A stretch of 18,496 nucleotides of DNA, taken from positions 1 to 18,496 of the forward strand of contig NZ_WJFC01000253.1 of NCBI RefSeq assembly GCF_009725235.1. Direction: 5' to 3'. This document shows, one piece after another, positions 1 through 7,710 of the stretch. Position 1 is the first letter of the stretch. The number at the start of each line of letters is the position of its first letter. Position numbers and translations under genes: made by a program. The notes beneath the pieces are model-generated. The model was not told where the DNA came from and ran no database searches. It was given only the letters and a program-made list of their open reading frames with translations. The DNA is from Scytonema sp. UIC 10036. GTDB lineage: Bacteria > Cyanobacteriota > Cyanobacteriia > Cyanobacteriales > Nostocaceae.

Positions 1-76
1 CAAGTCCATAGATACCTTACTCAGTATCCTTGTTCTCATGAGAACAAGGATACTGAGTAAGGTATCTATGGACTTG
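1..76. repeat. Left hairpin telomere (protelomerase target palindrome)
   Basis: Bases 1-38 are the exact reverse complement of 39-76, a perfect 76-bp palindrome with its axis at 38|39. The central 24 bp (27-50, half-site TCCTTGTTCTCA) and the arms ACCTTACT/AGTAAGGT (14-21 and 56-63) are shared with the palindrome at the other end; the five bases between core and arm are not. Protelomerase targets are perfect palindromes cleaved near the axis and rejoined as hairpins, and a protelomerase gene lies at 14377. The natural end is therefore probably the axis, with 1-38 being the complementary strand read round the turn. Alternatively the sequence records a telomere junction of a replication intermediate. 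Confidence 0.93.
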
Positions 77-595
77 TGCATATGTGCATTTATTCATGCT
101 TGCGTTACTTAACCGTCTTGTCTATGCATATATGCCTTGATATGTCCCCTTGTCTATAGATAATATCTCTGTTTTAGTCCTCTAGTATATCCATATACGA
201 GCTTGTCACGAGCTTGTCAAGGCATAGGTGCATGGCTTAACCTTCTAGTGCATGGATATGTATGCATATACAAGCTTGTGTTTAGCCTAGTCCAGGCATA
301 CGTGCATGGCTTAACCTTCTAGTCTACACATCAAAACTCATAAAAAAGACGATTTTGGTCACGTCTTTACTGAATCTCTATTCCCTAACCCTCTTGTACA
401 CTCATTATCTATTAACTTGACCCTTGGTATACAGATAATGGCGTTCCAACTCCCACTATTAGGTTTAACCCTCTAGTACAGGCATAGCGGCATTCACAGT
501 TCCCATAGATTTTTACCCCACTATTACCTCTTACCCATTGGCAATTCCAATGATTGTGGCTTGCGATCGCATGGCGCAAGCGTAGCTATCGCATT
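77..595. repeat. Left terminal inverted repeat (diverged)
   Basis: This stretch matches, in inverted orientation and the same order, 17885-18420 at the other end. The best blocks are a 29-bp perfect match (221-249 versus 18236-18264), the segment around 339-400 with AAAAAAGACGATTTT (versus about 18107-18157), and a 24-bp perfect match (536-559 versus 17925-17948) that contains CATTGG/CCAATG arms. Small length differences show that the two copies are drifting and not being copied exactly. No gene is evident. Confidence 0.85.
106..487 (+). repeat. Left telomere-proximal iteron array
   Basis: A recurring motif reads CTTAACCTTCTAGT followed by an A/T-rich CAT or ATA tail. I count about eight or nine copies of varying quality near 109, 144, 174, 237, 282, 311, 384, 413 and 465. 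Two of them lie in a 29-bp direct repeat (221-249 and 295-323, one mismatch). An 11-bp tandem, CGAGCTTGTCA, sits at 198-208 and 209-219. Arrays like this are typical of binding sites for replication, partition or end-binding proteins. The protein is not known, but the same motif recurs at 14314 and 15424. Confidence 0.8.
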
Positions 596-800
596 CAGCC
601 CCAATACCCAATCCCCAGTCCCAATCTGCCCTACTCCGAGCGCAGCGCGTCACTGGCTACCGCGTCCACTCCCAGTCCACCGCGCTACTGGCTACCGCCT
701 TATTAACGAAACTTGTGCTTTTCGTTAATAAACACCGCGCTACTGGCTACCGCGTTCACCGCGTCCACTCCCAGTCCACCGCGTCCACTTCTCCGGCTGC
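595..800. repeat. GCG-rich and heptamer repeats, inner left terminal repeat
   Basis: CCCAATC/CCCAGTC-type heptamers at about 599-627 are followed by repeated CGCGTCCAC and ACCGCGCTACTGGCTACC units. A 24-bp unit occurs exactly at 661-684 and 760-783, and a 21-bp unit at 678-698 and 733-753. The same sequence style lies at 17617-17880 in inverted orientation. Short tandem heptamers are common in filamentous cyanobacterial genomes. Open frames through this block are low-complexity Pro/Ser/Arg translations and were not called as genes. Confidence 0.7.
700..731. repeat. 12-bp perfect hairpin inside a direct repeat
   Basis: TTATTAACGAAA (700-711) pairs perfectly with TTTCGTTAATAA (720-731) across an 8-base loop. 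It is AT-rich in a GC-rich setting and is flanked on both sides by the same 21-bp unit (678-698, 733-753). This looks like a small inserted hairpin or a tandem-repeat unit; I cannot tell which. Confidence 0.6.
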
Positions 801-1777
801 TCGTTCACCGCGCCCACAAAAACTCGCAGTTGTGATTTGGGTTCCTGTTTTGTACCTCTTGTCAATTACGACTATTGTAAAATCAAGCTTTTCTCAATAA
901 CTTTGGTTCTCTACAAGGTACATCCACCGCGTCCACCATTACCCATTACCAAATCCCAATTAAGAGTCCACCTCAAATACTTCGTATGCGTATATTACGA
1001 ACCCGTTAGTAGTCACGCTCGATAAATATATAGATTGAACAATTTGCATGACTACGACTACCAATTAAAGATTTCTCCATGACTACTAGTATTGAGCGCT
1101 GTATCCCAATCCGCCTTGAAATCGCTTATAAGACACTTTAGCCCTATAAGTAGGGATTACATCGTTTTAGGGAATCAATCACCATTACAGGCGATTCTGA
1201 AGTGAGTATTGATGTAAAGCCTTGTTATTACGACGGTGTGTGATAAGTCTTTTAGGAGATTCAGCTTATTTCAGAAACCACGATTCTTGTGAAATCAGTC
1301 AGTTTTTTAAGAGTATAGACAGCACAAAACAGCGTCTTAACTGTCACGATTTTTTAGACAAAACAATACTGCGTCTTAATTATCGTCTTTAGACACTGAG
1401 ATAAAAGTATATTTTTCTACTTGTTATCGACAGAACTTAGCCGCAAGTAGATTTTTGACGACGCATGCTGTTTTCAGCAATCGCCTTGGCATTACTTGAC
1501 CGTTCGACGCTTTCCAATCGCCTTTACCACTGGGGAGTTACAGAAACCTACTTTCACAAGTAGCTTGGTCGGTCTTTCTCGCTGTACGCATTGTTGAGCA
1601 TACAAACGCCGGATACACTTCGCATCTAGCAGTACCCAGCATTGCCGCTCATAATTTTACCAGAATTGCTCAGTTGAGAGTGAGAAAAGATTTTTTGAAA
1701 AAAGCTCTAAACCGCTATAAACCTCTGCCATATGGGCATCCTAGAGATTAGAACTGGAGAAGAGAACTGGGAAAAAG
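801..1777. other. Gene-poor region between left terminal repeat and first operon
   Basis: I see no convincing gene in this 1-kb stretch. Bases 800-1025 hold two short overlapping open frames without good start signals. Bases 1030-1450 are AT-rich, with direct repeats of the type GCGTCTTAAnTnTC near 1331 and 1372 and several GTCTTTA/TAAGAC words. A short fragment at 1079-1141 reads like 20 residues of coding sequence and then stops, which may be a gene remnant. Bases 1450-1700 are more GC-balanced but contain no frame worth calling. Confidence 0.5.
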
Positions 1778-2302
1778 ATGAAAGGAAAAGAGATTTCGCC
1801 GGAAGTATGGATCGAGATTAGATCTGCCTATATCGAAGGTCAAGCGACCTTAGCTGAATTAGCGTTACGGTATGGAGTAGGTAAAAGTACTCTAATGAAT
1901 CGAGCGAGTGCGGAAAAGTGGACAACGCTAAAAAAAGCTGGTGTTACTGAAAGTGAGAGCAGTAAAACTGATGATACCGATGATAGTTACGACGTTGAAA
2001 TATTACAACCGAAAATCAAGCCCAAACTGAGAGTAATAACCCCTGGCTCATACTTTCAGCAAACAGAAGAAATTTTGGACGACGCGATCTTAAGTCTGCA
2101 TGAAACACTACCTCAAGCCCGTGTGAAATCGCTAGAGGCAGCAGCGATCGCACTGGCTCGACTGCTTGAATTGAGACAAAAGATGACACCTCCGACCGCC
2201 GTCGATCTGGCTGAGAGAGCGATTGAATTGGGCATCGATCCTCATATGTTCATGCGAGAGCTAAAAGAGAAATGGGCTTTGCGTCAGGCATCCAATCCGT
2301 AA
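1778..2302 (+). CDS. Helix-turn-helix DNA-binding protein, small-terminase-like N-terminus
   Basis: The 174-residue product begins with a helix-turn-helix at about residues 8-50 (SPEVWIEIRSAYIEG, then LAELALRYGVGKSTLMNRA and EKW). This arrangement is seen in phage small-terminase and related DNA-binding proteins. An acidic linker (55-75) follows, then a helical C-terminal half (95-170) with no motif I recognise. No large terminase is present, so packaging is unlikely; a transcription regulator or plasmid maintenance role is more economical. It is first of three same-strand genes (next at 2351 and 2655). The upstream ribosome site is weak (GGGAAAAAG just before ATG). Function is inferred only from the HTH. 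Confidence 0.75.
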   Translation: MKGKEISPEVWIEIRSAYIEGQATLAELALRYGVGKSTLMNRASAEKWTTLKKAGVTESESSKTDDTDDSYDVEILQPKIKPKLRVITPGSYFQQTEEILDDAILSLHETLPQARVKSLEAAAIALARLLELRQKMTPPTAVDLAERAIELGIDPHMFMRELKEKWALRQASNP

Positions 2303-2350
2303 ATGTTCTGTAGTTTTTGGGCAAAATGACTTAGGAGTGAGGATAAATAA

Positions 2351-2650
2351 ATGCAGAGCAGAGCGAGCAGAATTGAGCTTTTAACGACATGCCGAGAGAT
2401 TCAGGCGTTGGCAAAGCGTCATGAGCGAGAGGGATTCGATTTTTCAAAGATTGAAGTTGACTGGTACCGCTCGCGGCAACCGGATTTCGTAAAGCTTCTA
2501 GACAAATACCATCGGTTGAAGTACGGGCAACCAGCTCCAAATGACACGGGCTGGATTGAAGGTGAAGGAGTAGAAATCACTACTTCAGCCCGGTGGCGGG
2601 AAGCAGAGGAAAAACGTAAGGCGCAACCTCAAAGAAAATCTTGGAAGTAA
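2351..2650 (+). CDS. Hypothetical protein, 99 aa
   Basis: A small charged protein of unknown function. A strong Shine-Dalgarno (AGGAGTGAGGA) sits about eight bases before the ATG. The sequence is Arg/Glu/Lys/Trp-rich with no membrane segment or signal peptide. It contains a helical N-terminus with TCREIQALAKRHE, a WYRSRQPDFVKLLDKYH stretch, and a basic tail ending KAQPQRKSWK that could contact nucleic acid. It follows the 1778 gene by 48 bases and precedes the 2655 gene by four, so the three are probably co-transcribed. I do not recognise the family. Confidence 0.7.
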   Translation: MQSRASRIELLTTCREIQALAKRHEREGFDFSKIEVDWYRSRQPDFVKLLDKYHRLKYGQPAPNDTGWIEGEGVEITTSARWREAEEKRKAQPQRKSWK

Positions 2651-2654
2651 AGCG

Positions 2655-2834
2655 ATGAACAAGCACGCAGCCAAACAGCATTTGCTGAACCTCCAGAGGT
2701 ACGCTATGAACTCAAGCCGTAAGGATTGGCAGAAAAGCTGGCAACAGTATTCCGCCGTCTTGCTTTCTAGCTATCGTTCGCTGTTCGGACGCGAGCCAAC
2801 AGAGCCGGGATGGAACGATTTCGAGCTTTGGTAG
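2655..2834 (+). CDS. Small hypothetical protein, 59 aa
   Basis: A 59-residue frame starting MNKHAAKQHLLNLQRYAMNS and ending WNDFELW. The ATG lies four bases after the upstream stop, with GGAAG some ten bases before it, and a strong stem-loop (2843-2871) follows eight bases after the stop. The Trp-rich, Gln/Ser/Arg composition resembles its upstream neighbour (both carry W/Y-rich patches and a GW near the C-terminus), hinting at related or interacting products. Function unknown. Tight spacing and a downstream terminator-like hairpin are the main support. Confidence 0.6.
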   Translation: MNKHAAKQHLLNLQRYAMNSSRKDWQKSWQQYSAVLLSSYRSLFGREPTEPGWNDFELW

Positions 2835-2842
2835 CTACGGCT

Positions 2843-2871
2843 TTTCAAAGTGGTCAACGTCCACTTTGAAA
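2843..2871 (+). terminator. Stem-loop after the 1778-2834 operon
   Basis: TTTCAAAGTGG (2843-2853) pairs perfectly with CCACTTTGAAA (2861-2871) across a seven-base loop, starting eight bases after the last stop codon. No T-run follows, so this may be an mRNA 3' end stabiliser or a weak terminator and not a classical intrinsic terminator. Confidence 0.5.
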
Positions 2872-3020
2872 TCACGTACTGTAAGCAGGTAAGAAAAGTT
2901 ACAACCAAAAAATTTGGAAGTAACTGTATGCGATAGGGATTGCAAAGCAAAATTGTTGCTCAATTGTTGCGTAATGATTCAGCAAAACCCTGCCAAATGG
3001 CTATTTCAAGGTAGCTCCTA

Positions 3021-3040
3021 TGTTGCGCGATCGCGCAACA
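3021..3040. repeat. 20-bp perfect palindrome with HIP1 core
   Basis: A perfect 20-bp palindrome has the cyanobacterial HIP1 octamer GCGATCGC at its centre (3027-3034). It lies 15 bases beyond the repA stop codon, between two convergent transcription units, and could act as a bidirectional transcript end. No T-run follows on either strand. Confidence 0.5.
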
Positions 3041-3055
3041 CGACCAGAAAGGAAT

Positions 3056-6000
3056 TCATGAGAATTCTGGCTGATTCTGCCAACAAACCCATTGCCTGAT
3101 TCGCTCCTTCACTTCATCTGAAAGGAATTTCACAGCTGCTTTGAGCGCTTGAGCGGGAATAAACTTTCTCAAGTCAAATAACTTTTGTGAGTCGTCACAC
3201 GCTTCGAGCAACTCAGCTGTGTATTGAATTGCTTCTGGCTGTAGCCACTCCTCAACCTGAGTGCTGTGCTGATTGCTAACTTCCTCAGTTGCGATCGCAG
3301 TTGGCTCATGTTTTACCGCCGCTATTACCGCCGCTGCTTTTTCAGCTGCCACCGCGTCACGCTCCAGCCAAGCTTTGAAAACCTCATCCCGATGATCGCT
3401 GATTGGGATTGCTTTTCCATTGGCATCCAGAATTATCCTTCCTGAAATTGGGCATCTTTCAAACTCAGCCGCCGCTTTACCCCATACTCGGATTTGTTTT
3501 CCCCTGCCTCCTTCACGACGGAGGAACGGGAACCGATACCCGATTAATCCCATTAGCGATTGCAGAACCGTGATAGGTGATTTAGCTTTACTAAAATCAA
3601 TTCCCAGTACCAGCTTTAAGCTGTAAAGATTTTTGGGGTCTTTGCACTTTTTAAAAACTTCTACGGCTAATGGGTGAAAATTAGTAATCTCATCAACAGC
3701 TAACAACTCCTCAAACTTGAGCCAGTCTAGCGCGTCAATTTCTTTGCTAATTAACTTGCGATTGGTGTCTACCTTGAAGTAATCCCCATTTCCATTAACG
3801 AGAGCGGTACGGAAAACGTTTTTATCCCTGTCCCCTAAAAACTGTCTGCCTTCACCAAAGTAGTAATGCGTTCGCAGTTGAGCGTACCATCCATCCTCAT
3901 CCTTCTCCACTAAATCGGGGGTAACGGGGACGTTGTACCGCCGCTCCAATTCTGCTTTCCTAAATTCCAATTGCTCACTTTGAGTTTTGCACTGCTGGCG
4001 ACTCAATCGCTCGTACTTGGAATCATCCACACTGTCCGCCGCCGATACCGCTTCTCGGTACTCCAGATACTCCTCATCACAAGTTTGGTTAATGTCCTCC
4101 TTTAAAGCTTCCGATTCGTTCTCCTTGGGCATATCATCCAAATCGCGGGCATCTAAAATGTGATGACCTTCACTCGCTAGATCTTCCAAGATTTGCTGCA
4201 AGTAGTGGCTCATGCCCAAGTTAATCAGCACTCCCATCTTTGCCCAAGTTTGCAAGCAGCAAGGCTCAAAGTTACCATCAACGCTTTCCTCTAAACCCAG
4301 ATGTATCAGCTTTTGAATGTTAGCTTTGTCTTTTTTGTGCTCACCCGCTAGCAATCCCTTAACCGTAGTAGCACCATTGCCAACTCGGTTAATCCCTACC
4401 GATTTAACCCACAGGTAGCGCGGTACTGGGAGACGATAGCGCGATAAATGCTGACGGACACTATCAGTCGCTTGTACACCCTGAAATATTCCCCAGACTC
4501 CATCAAAGTGCTTCTCTTCTATGCTGACACCAGTTTCGATTGTGGGAGTAGCGATTACCAAGTCATAGTCTTTGATGACTTCATTAATGTTCGCGGTACA
4601 ACCATAAGCGGGATGCTTCGGATCTGCTACAGATTCCGAATCAATTCTTAGAATCCGTAGACTAGGTCTTTTCTTAGCAAAGTAAGCTTCTAAATTGCGG
4701 CTACCCCACTTTGATTTTGCTTTCTGTCCGGAGACGCAAAGCAAATGTTTCTCACCAGCTTTTAGCTTTTCTTCTAGCATCTTTACCAGTGGAGCTGGCG
4801 AGTCACCACCAAAACGATAAACTTTCCAAGGTTGCTGGAATTGATATTGGTTTTCTACAATCCATGGCTTAATATCAAACCCCAGTAATCCCTTGATAAA
4901 GTCGATGCTGATATCATTTAAATCGGCATCAGCGATTAAGATTTTACCCCCGTAGTTGACGATATTAAGCAGAAGTTGCTTGAGAGTTTTGATGATAGAT
5001 ACTCGCTCAGCTTGACAAGTTTTTGAATTTAAAAGATGCCAAATCACTTGCTGAACTTCATCAATTATCAGCCAACATCCCCGCCACTCTTCGGGGTTAA
5101 ATCTCGCTTGTGATTTTGGGTGTAAGCTATCGATGCACATCCCCATACCAAAAAGTGACCCTTGCTCACTGCTCTCTGTGATGTAGGGAATGCCCAAGCG
5201 ATTAGCTGTTTGTGTTGAAAGCTGGACGCGGTGAGTTATGAGCAAGACCTTGCGCTCACCACTCCTAATCACCGGGTCTGTGAACCACGCTAACCACTCA
5301 GTTTTCCCCGTACCTTTAGGGGCTTTTAAGCCAATGAGTTGTTTGTCATTCGGGGGGATAAACTCTCCTAAATACCGTTGGTTAAGCAGCAAGTCCACTG
5401 GGTAAGTTAAGCGCTTTAACTGGTGAGTTTGCCATTGGCTAAAGCTGAGGGTAGCTCGGTAAATTGCATCAAACTGTTCGGGACCATGGGACACAATAAC
5501 GTCATCAACTCCCTTCCCTAGCAGAGGATGCCAAGACATTACCCCAACTTCACAACCCGCTTTGATGAAAAGCTTGGCAGTTTTAGCAAGCGCATCATTA
5601 ACGTCACGAATGGTATTCCGTTTTGAGTCGGAGTCAAAGCAAAGATAAATTCTTCGTCCCGATTGAGCAAAAACCTGTAGCTGTGGAATGAGTGAGGGAT
5701 TACCTATCTTCTCCCCAAACTCGTTTTTTGGTTGCCGATACCCGTTGCGAACTCCCGGTAATGCTACCGCGACATATCCACAGCTGAGAATAGAGGCTGC
5801 TTTTTTTGCGCCTTCCACAATTACTACTGGGATTTGTGGATTTTGAATAACCCACTGCCAAAATGCACCGAATGGTAAGCTTTGATAGTCCTCAGGTAAC
5901 GCGACATCATACCGCCGCGCTATCAACTCCCAGATCCGAGCAGGAACTCTTAGGGCGATGATTTCAGTGGGGACTTTTAGTGGTGATTCGTATTTGACGG

Positions 6001-6637
6001 TTTTGCCATTACTGTCTTGACGTGGTGTATCCGGCTTGAATTGACCCCATAACCCATCCTCAAAGGTCAACAGGTCAATTCCATCAACCCACCAACCGCC
6101 GTTCTCCACATGGCGATATCGCTTGAGCGTACCCTCAGCTACACGCCCATCATTACGACGGTCAATTTTTTCGCTGTAAAACAGGTACTCGTAGGGCGAA
6201 TGACCAGACAGAGAGTGAAAATTGAGCGAAGCTATCTCTCCATCTACGCGGCTTTGTGCTACGATTTCTTGCCAATGCTTTTGATGTAATCGTGCGTAGT
6301 CTTCTTGATTTCCTGCGCTGTCTGTGGAGGGCAATTCTGAGGAATCAAGACAACTTCCCCGGTTTGAGGAATCAGTATCAGTTCTTGCGAGAGGGAGATC
6401 GCTTCCTTGGCTTGACTGAAAGTTTGCCCCGATTCCATCAGGTTTTTCAGAGCTTGTCTTTCGATTGTCTTCTGCTTGCTGGTCTTTTTCAATTCCTGAG
6501 ACTTCTTGCAAAACCCTTGAGCCATATTTCCGTTCTCCCAATCTAATTTGCCTAAAAGTTTTTCGGACTTGCTGCTGTAGCGATTTCTTGGGCGCTACCA
6601 CCTTTCCAAAACCTTTGGAGGAGCGACCGTTTAGCAT
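3056..6637 (-). CDS. repA: CyRepA1-type plasmid replication protein (primase/helicase-like)
   Basis: The 1193-residue product is the replication initiator candidate. The first ~105 residues are basic then Ser/Asp/Gln-rich and probably disordered. A DUF3854/Toprim-like region follows: VVIVEGAKKA (271-280), then YLCFDSD with paired acidic residues (331-337) and GVDD (376-379). A helicase module comes next: Walker A APKGTGKT (439-446), Walker B LIIDEV (523-528), ATPTIETGVSI (696-706) and an Arg-finger-type VRQHLSRYR (727-735). This order is that of the cyanobacterial CyRepA1 plasmid replication family as I know it. GGGAGGG lies about seven bases before the ATG. It is transcribed leftward from the long structured intergenic region at 6638-7738, which carries two TTCCGGAAC sites. 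An overlapping frame covers residues ~38-126. Confident of family, less of the exact N-terminus. Confidence 0.88.
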   Translation of the reverse strand: MLNGRSSKGFGKVVAPKKSLQQQVRKTFRQIRLGERKYGSRVLQEVSGIEKDQQAEDNRKTSSEKPDGIGANFQSSQGSDLPLARTDTDSSNRGSCLDSSELPSTDSAGNQEDYARLHQKHWQEIVAQSRVDGEIASLNFHSLSGHSPYEYLFYSEKIDRRNDGRVAEGTLKRYRHVENGGWWVDGIDLLTFEDGLWGQFKPDTPRQDSNGKTVKYESPLKVPTEIIALRVPARIWELIARRYDVALPEDYQSLPFGAFWQWVIQNPQIPVVIVEGAKKAASILSCGYVAVALPGVRNGYRQPKNEFGEKIGNPSLIPQLQVFAQSGRRIYLCFDSDSKRNTIRDVNDALAKTAKLFIKAGCEVGVMSWHPLLGKGVDDVIVSHGPEQFDAIYRATLSFSQWQTHQLKRLTYPVDLLLNQRYLGEFIPPNDKQLIGLKAPKGTGKTEWLAWFTDPVIRSGERKVLLITHRVQLSTQTANRLGIPYITESSEQGSLFGMGMCIDSLHPKSQARFNPEEWRGCWLIIDEVQQVIWHLLNSKTCQAERVSIIKTLKQLLLNIVNYGGKILIADADLNDISIDFIKGLLGFDIKPWIVENQYQFQQPWKVYRFGGDSPAPLVKMLEEKLKAGEKHLLCVSGQKAKSKWGSRNLEAYFAKKRPSLRILRIDSESVADPKHPAYGCTANINEVIKDYDLVIATPTIETGVSIEEKHFDGVWGIFQGVQATDSVRQHLSRYRLPVPRYLWVKSVGINRVGNGATTVKGLLAGEHKKDKANIQKLIHLGLEESVDGNFEPCCLQTWAKMGVLINLGMSHYLQQILEDLASEGHHILDARDLDDMPKENESEALKEDINQTCDEEYLEYREAVSAADSVDDSKYERLSRQQCKTQSEQLEFRKAELERRYNVPVTPDLVEKDEDGWYAQLRTHYYFGEGRQFLGDRDKNVFRTALVNGNGDYFKVDTNRKLISKEIDALDWLKFEELLAVDEITNFHPLAVEVFKKCKDPKNLYSLKLVLGIDFSKAKSPITVLQSLMGLIGYRFPFLRREGGRGKQIRVWGKAAAEFERCPISGRIILDANGKAIPISDHRDEVFKAWLERDAVAAEKAAAVIAAVKHEPTAIATEEVSNQHSTQVEEWLQPEAIQYTAELLEACDDSQKLFDLRKFIPAQALKAAVKFLSDEVKERIRQWVCWQNQPEFS
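6259..6525 (-). CDS. Possible overlapping 88-aa gene inside the 5' part of repA
   Basis: An 88-residue frame (MAQGFCKKSQELKKT...) lies in another frame of the same strand, covering repA codons ~38-126. It has its own ATG with GGGAGAACGGA a few bases upstream. Its composition looks like a normal soluble helical protein, with LSQELILIPQTGEVVLIPQN and a basic tail KSIGKKS. The repA frame in the same place is Ser/Asp/Gln-rich and low complexity, as often seen when a sequence is constrained by another frame. It ends just where the recognisable RepA core starts. It could encode a copy-control or Rep partner protein, or be a chance frame. I cannot decide from one sequence. Confidence 0.38.
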   Translation of the reverse strand: MAQGFCKKSQELKKTSKQKTIERQALKNLMESGQTFSQAKEAISLSQELILIPQTGEVVLIPQNCPPQTAQEIKKTTHDYIKSIGKKS

Positions 6638-6690
6638 GGCTCATTCCCTCCCATCTGCTTGAGGGCAAAGCTAGCTTTCAAAAAACAAGC

Positions 6691-6718
6691 CGTTTTGATG
6701 TTCCGGAACATTAAAACG
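6691..6718. promoter_or_regulatory. Palindromic operator upstream of repA (TTCCGGAA core)
   Basis: A 28-bp palindrome with a single mismatched pair is centred on ATGTTCCGGAACAT and flanked by CGTTTT/AAAACG. Weaker symmetry extends it to about 50 bp. It lies 54 bases upstream of the repA start. TTTTGATGTTCCGGAAC recurs exactly at 6795-6811, 102 bp away, and TTCCGGAAC recurs at 8202-8210 before an HTH gene. This looks like a repressor or Rep-binding operator. Confidence 0.6.
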
Positions 6719-6794
6719 ACTCGTTTTTTAGACGTTCGCCAACGGGCAAAAGGCAGTTTCTTTAAGGGTTTGAGCGCGAACCAACAAGAGTTCC

Positions 6795-6811
6795 TTTTGA
6801 TGTTCCGGAAC
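6795..6811. promoter_or_regulatory. Second TTTTGATGTTCCGGAAC site upstream of repA
   Basis: A 17-bp exact copy of the left part of the 6691 palindrome, lying 158 bases upstream of repA. The spacing of 102 bp between copies is close to ten helical turns, which would suit looping between bound proteins. That interpretation is inference. Confidence 0.5.
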
Positions 6812-7024
6812 CAAGATTTTGACTTTCGCGAGTGGGTCAACGATCGGCATTGCTCAAGCGAAACTCGAAGCGAAGGAGATGGAGAAGCGAGGGTCAATTT
6901 TAGCGGTGAGACGAGCAGAAAAAACCGCGTCAAAAATTGCCACGTCAGAGAATCCCTGAGTGCCAGAATGCTTATCCAATAAAGATTTGACGAGTTGAGC
7001 TTGTTGCAAAGGAGCGAACAATAC

Positions 7025-7044
7025 GTTACTCTAAGAGTAAGGTT
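7025..7044. repeat. Short palindrome sharing telomere arm sequence
   Basis: TTACTCT-A-AGAGTAA (7025-7039) runs into AGTAAGGTT (7036-7044), which is identical to the arm of the right telomere and has the AGTAAGGT arm common to both. It may be a protelomerase half-site or a coincidence in an AT-rich region. Confidence 0.35.
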
Positions 7045-7329
7045 TAAGTCGTTCGCTTCCTTGGGAAGACAGGGGAGCGGCTTATTTTTTTTTCTCATCT
7101 CCGTCAGTTGTTTCGTGTTGAGGTGAACAACAAGCTACAAGGAGACGCATAATAGAAATTAAGTTTAGATTCGTCGCTGATTTGTGGCGAGTTGAACTTT
7201 ATGCGTCGAGTCGTCTCAGTTACCCTAGATTGACCGGGGTTCCCTTGGCTAACCTTGTTCTCCTTGTGGCTTGCTAACTTGTGTTAGCTGGCTCGCTTGG
7301 GCTTGCTGCCAAAGAGAGACAGCTAGACC

Positions 7330-7437
7330 ATGAGTTTACTTGCTACCGAATCAGCTTTTTGTTACACCTATGATGCAACTTGTTCTGATTTGAGTTGCAA
7401 GTATCACTTAAAATACTTGCGGCTTTGGCTTTATTAA
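7330..7437 (+). CDS. Possible 35-aa Cys-containing small protein
   Basis: A 35-residue frame starting ATG (MSLLATESAFCYTYDATCSD) and ending KYLRLWLY, with three cysteines and a histidine in the pattern CX6CX4CXYH. AGAGAG lies about 13 bases upstream, which is far for a ribosome site. The Cys/His spacing could bind a metal. It could also be the surviving start of a longer decayed gene, or chance. No neighbour supports it. Confidence 0.22.
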   Translation: MSLLATESAFCYTYDATCSDLSCKYHLKYLRLWLY

Positions 7438-7682
7438 GATCGCCACGAGTAATTAAGTTCAACTCATTTACACAATAATTTTACGCATATCTTGAGAGAA
7501 TTGGATCTATAGTCTGGGGCTTTAGTTAATATTTGAAATAAAGCGCAGACCTAAGCATATTTCATAGTGTGAAAGCAAAGAACTTGAGAAATTAGTGTCA
7601 ATATGCGCCATTTATGGTATGGACAAAAAATCGTCTTTCGAGTAAGAATCAAGCGAAAGCTCACATATTTTTAGTGTCAATT

Positions 7683-7710
7683 GACCTTCCGTGTGTCCAC
7701 ACGGAAGGTC
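7683..7710. terminator. Strong 13-bp perfect hairpin
   Basis: GACCTTCCGTGTG (7683-7695) pairs perfectly with CACACGGAAGGTC (7698-7710) across two bases. It lies 29 bases past the stop of the leftward 7739 gene and probably ends that transcript or protects its 3' end. No T-run follows, so a replication-related cruciform is an alternative. Confidence 0.5.

Noticed and set aside
715..1025. Two 61-62-codon frames near the left end
   Set aside because: Low-complexity translation of GCG-rich repeats, without credible start signals.
1778..2302. True phage small terminase and hence a prophage
   Set aside because: Only the HTH resembles small terminases; no large terminase, portal, capsid or tail gene is recognisable in the whole element.
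6659..6982. 107-codon rightward frame over the repA upstream palindromes
   Set aside because: Its repeated MFRN words come from the duplicated operator sequence, it has no ribosome site, and it opposes the other frame across the same non-coding DNA.
6631..7098. 155-codon leftward frame whose stop overlaps the repA start (ATGCTAA)
   Set aside because: Leu/Ser/Arg/Cys/Trp-rich composition is atypical, its GGAG abuts the ATG, and it spans the palindromic operators. A leader frame coupled to repA is conceivable but unsupported.
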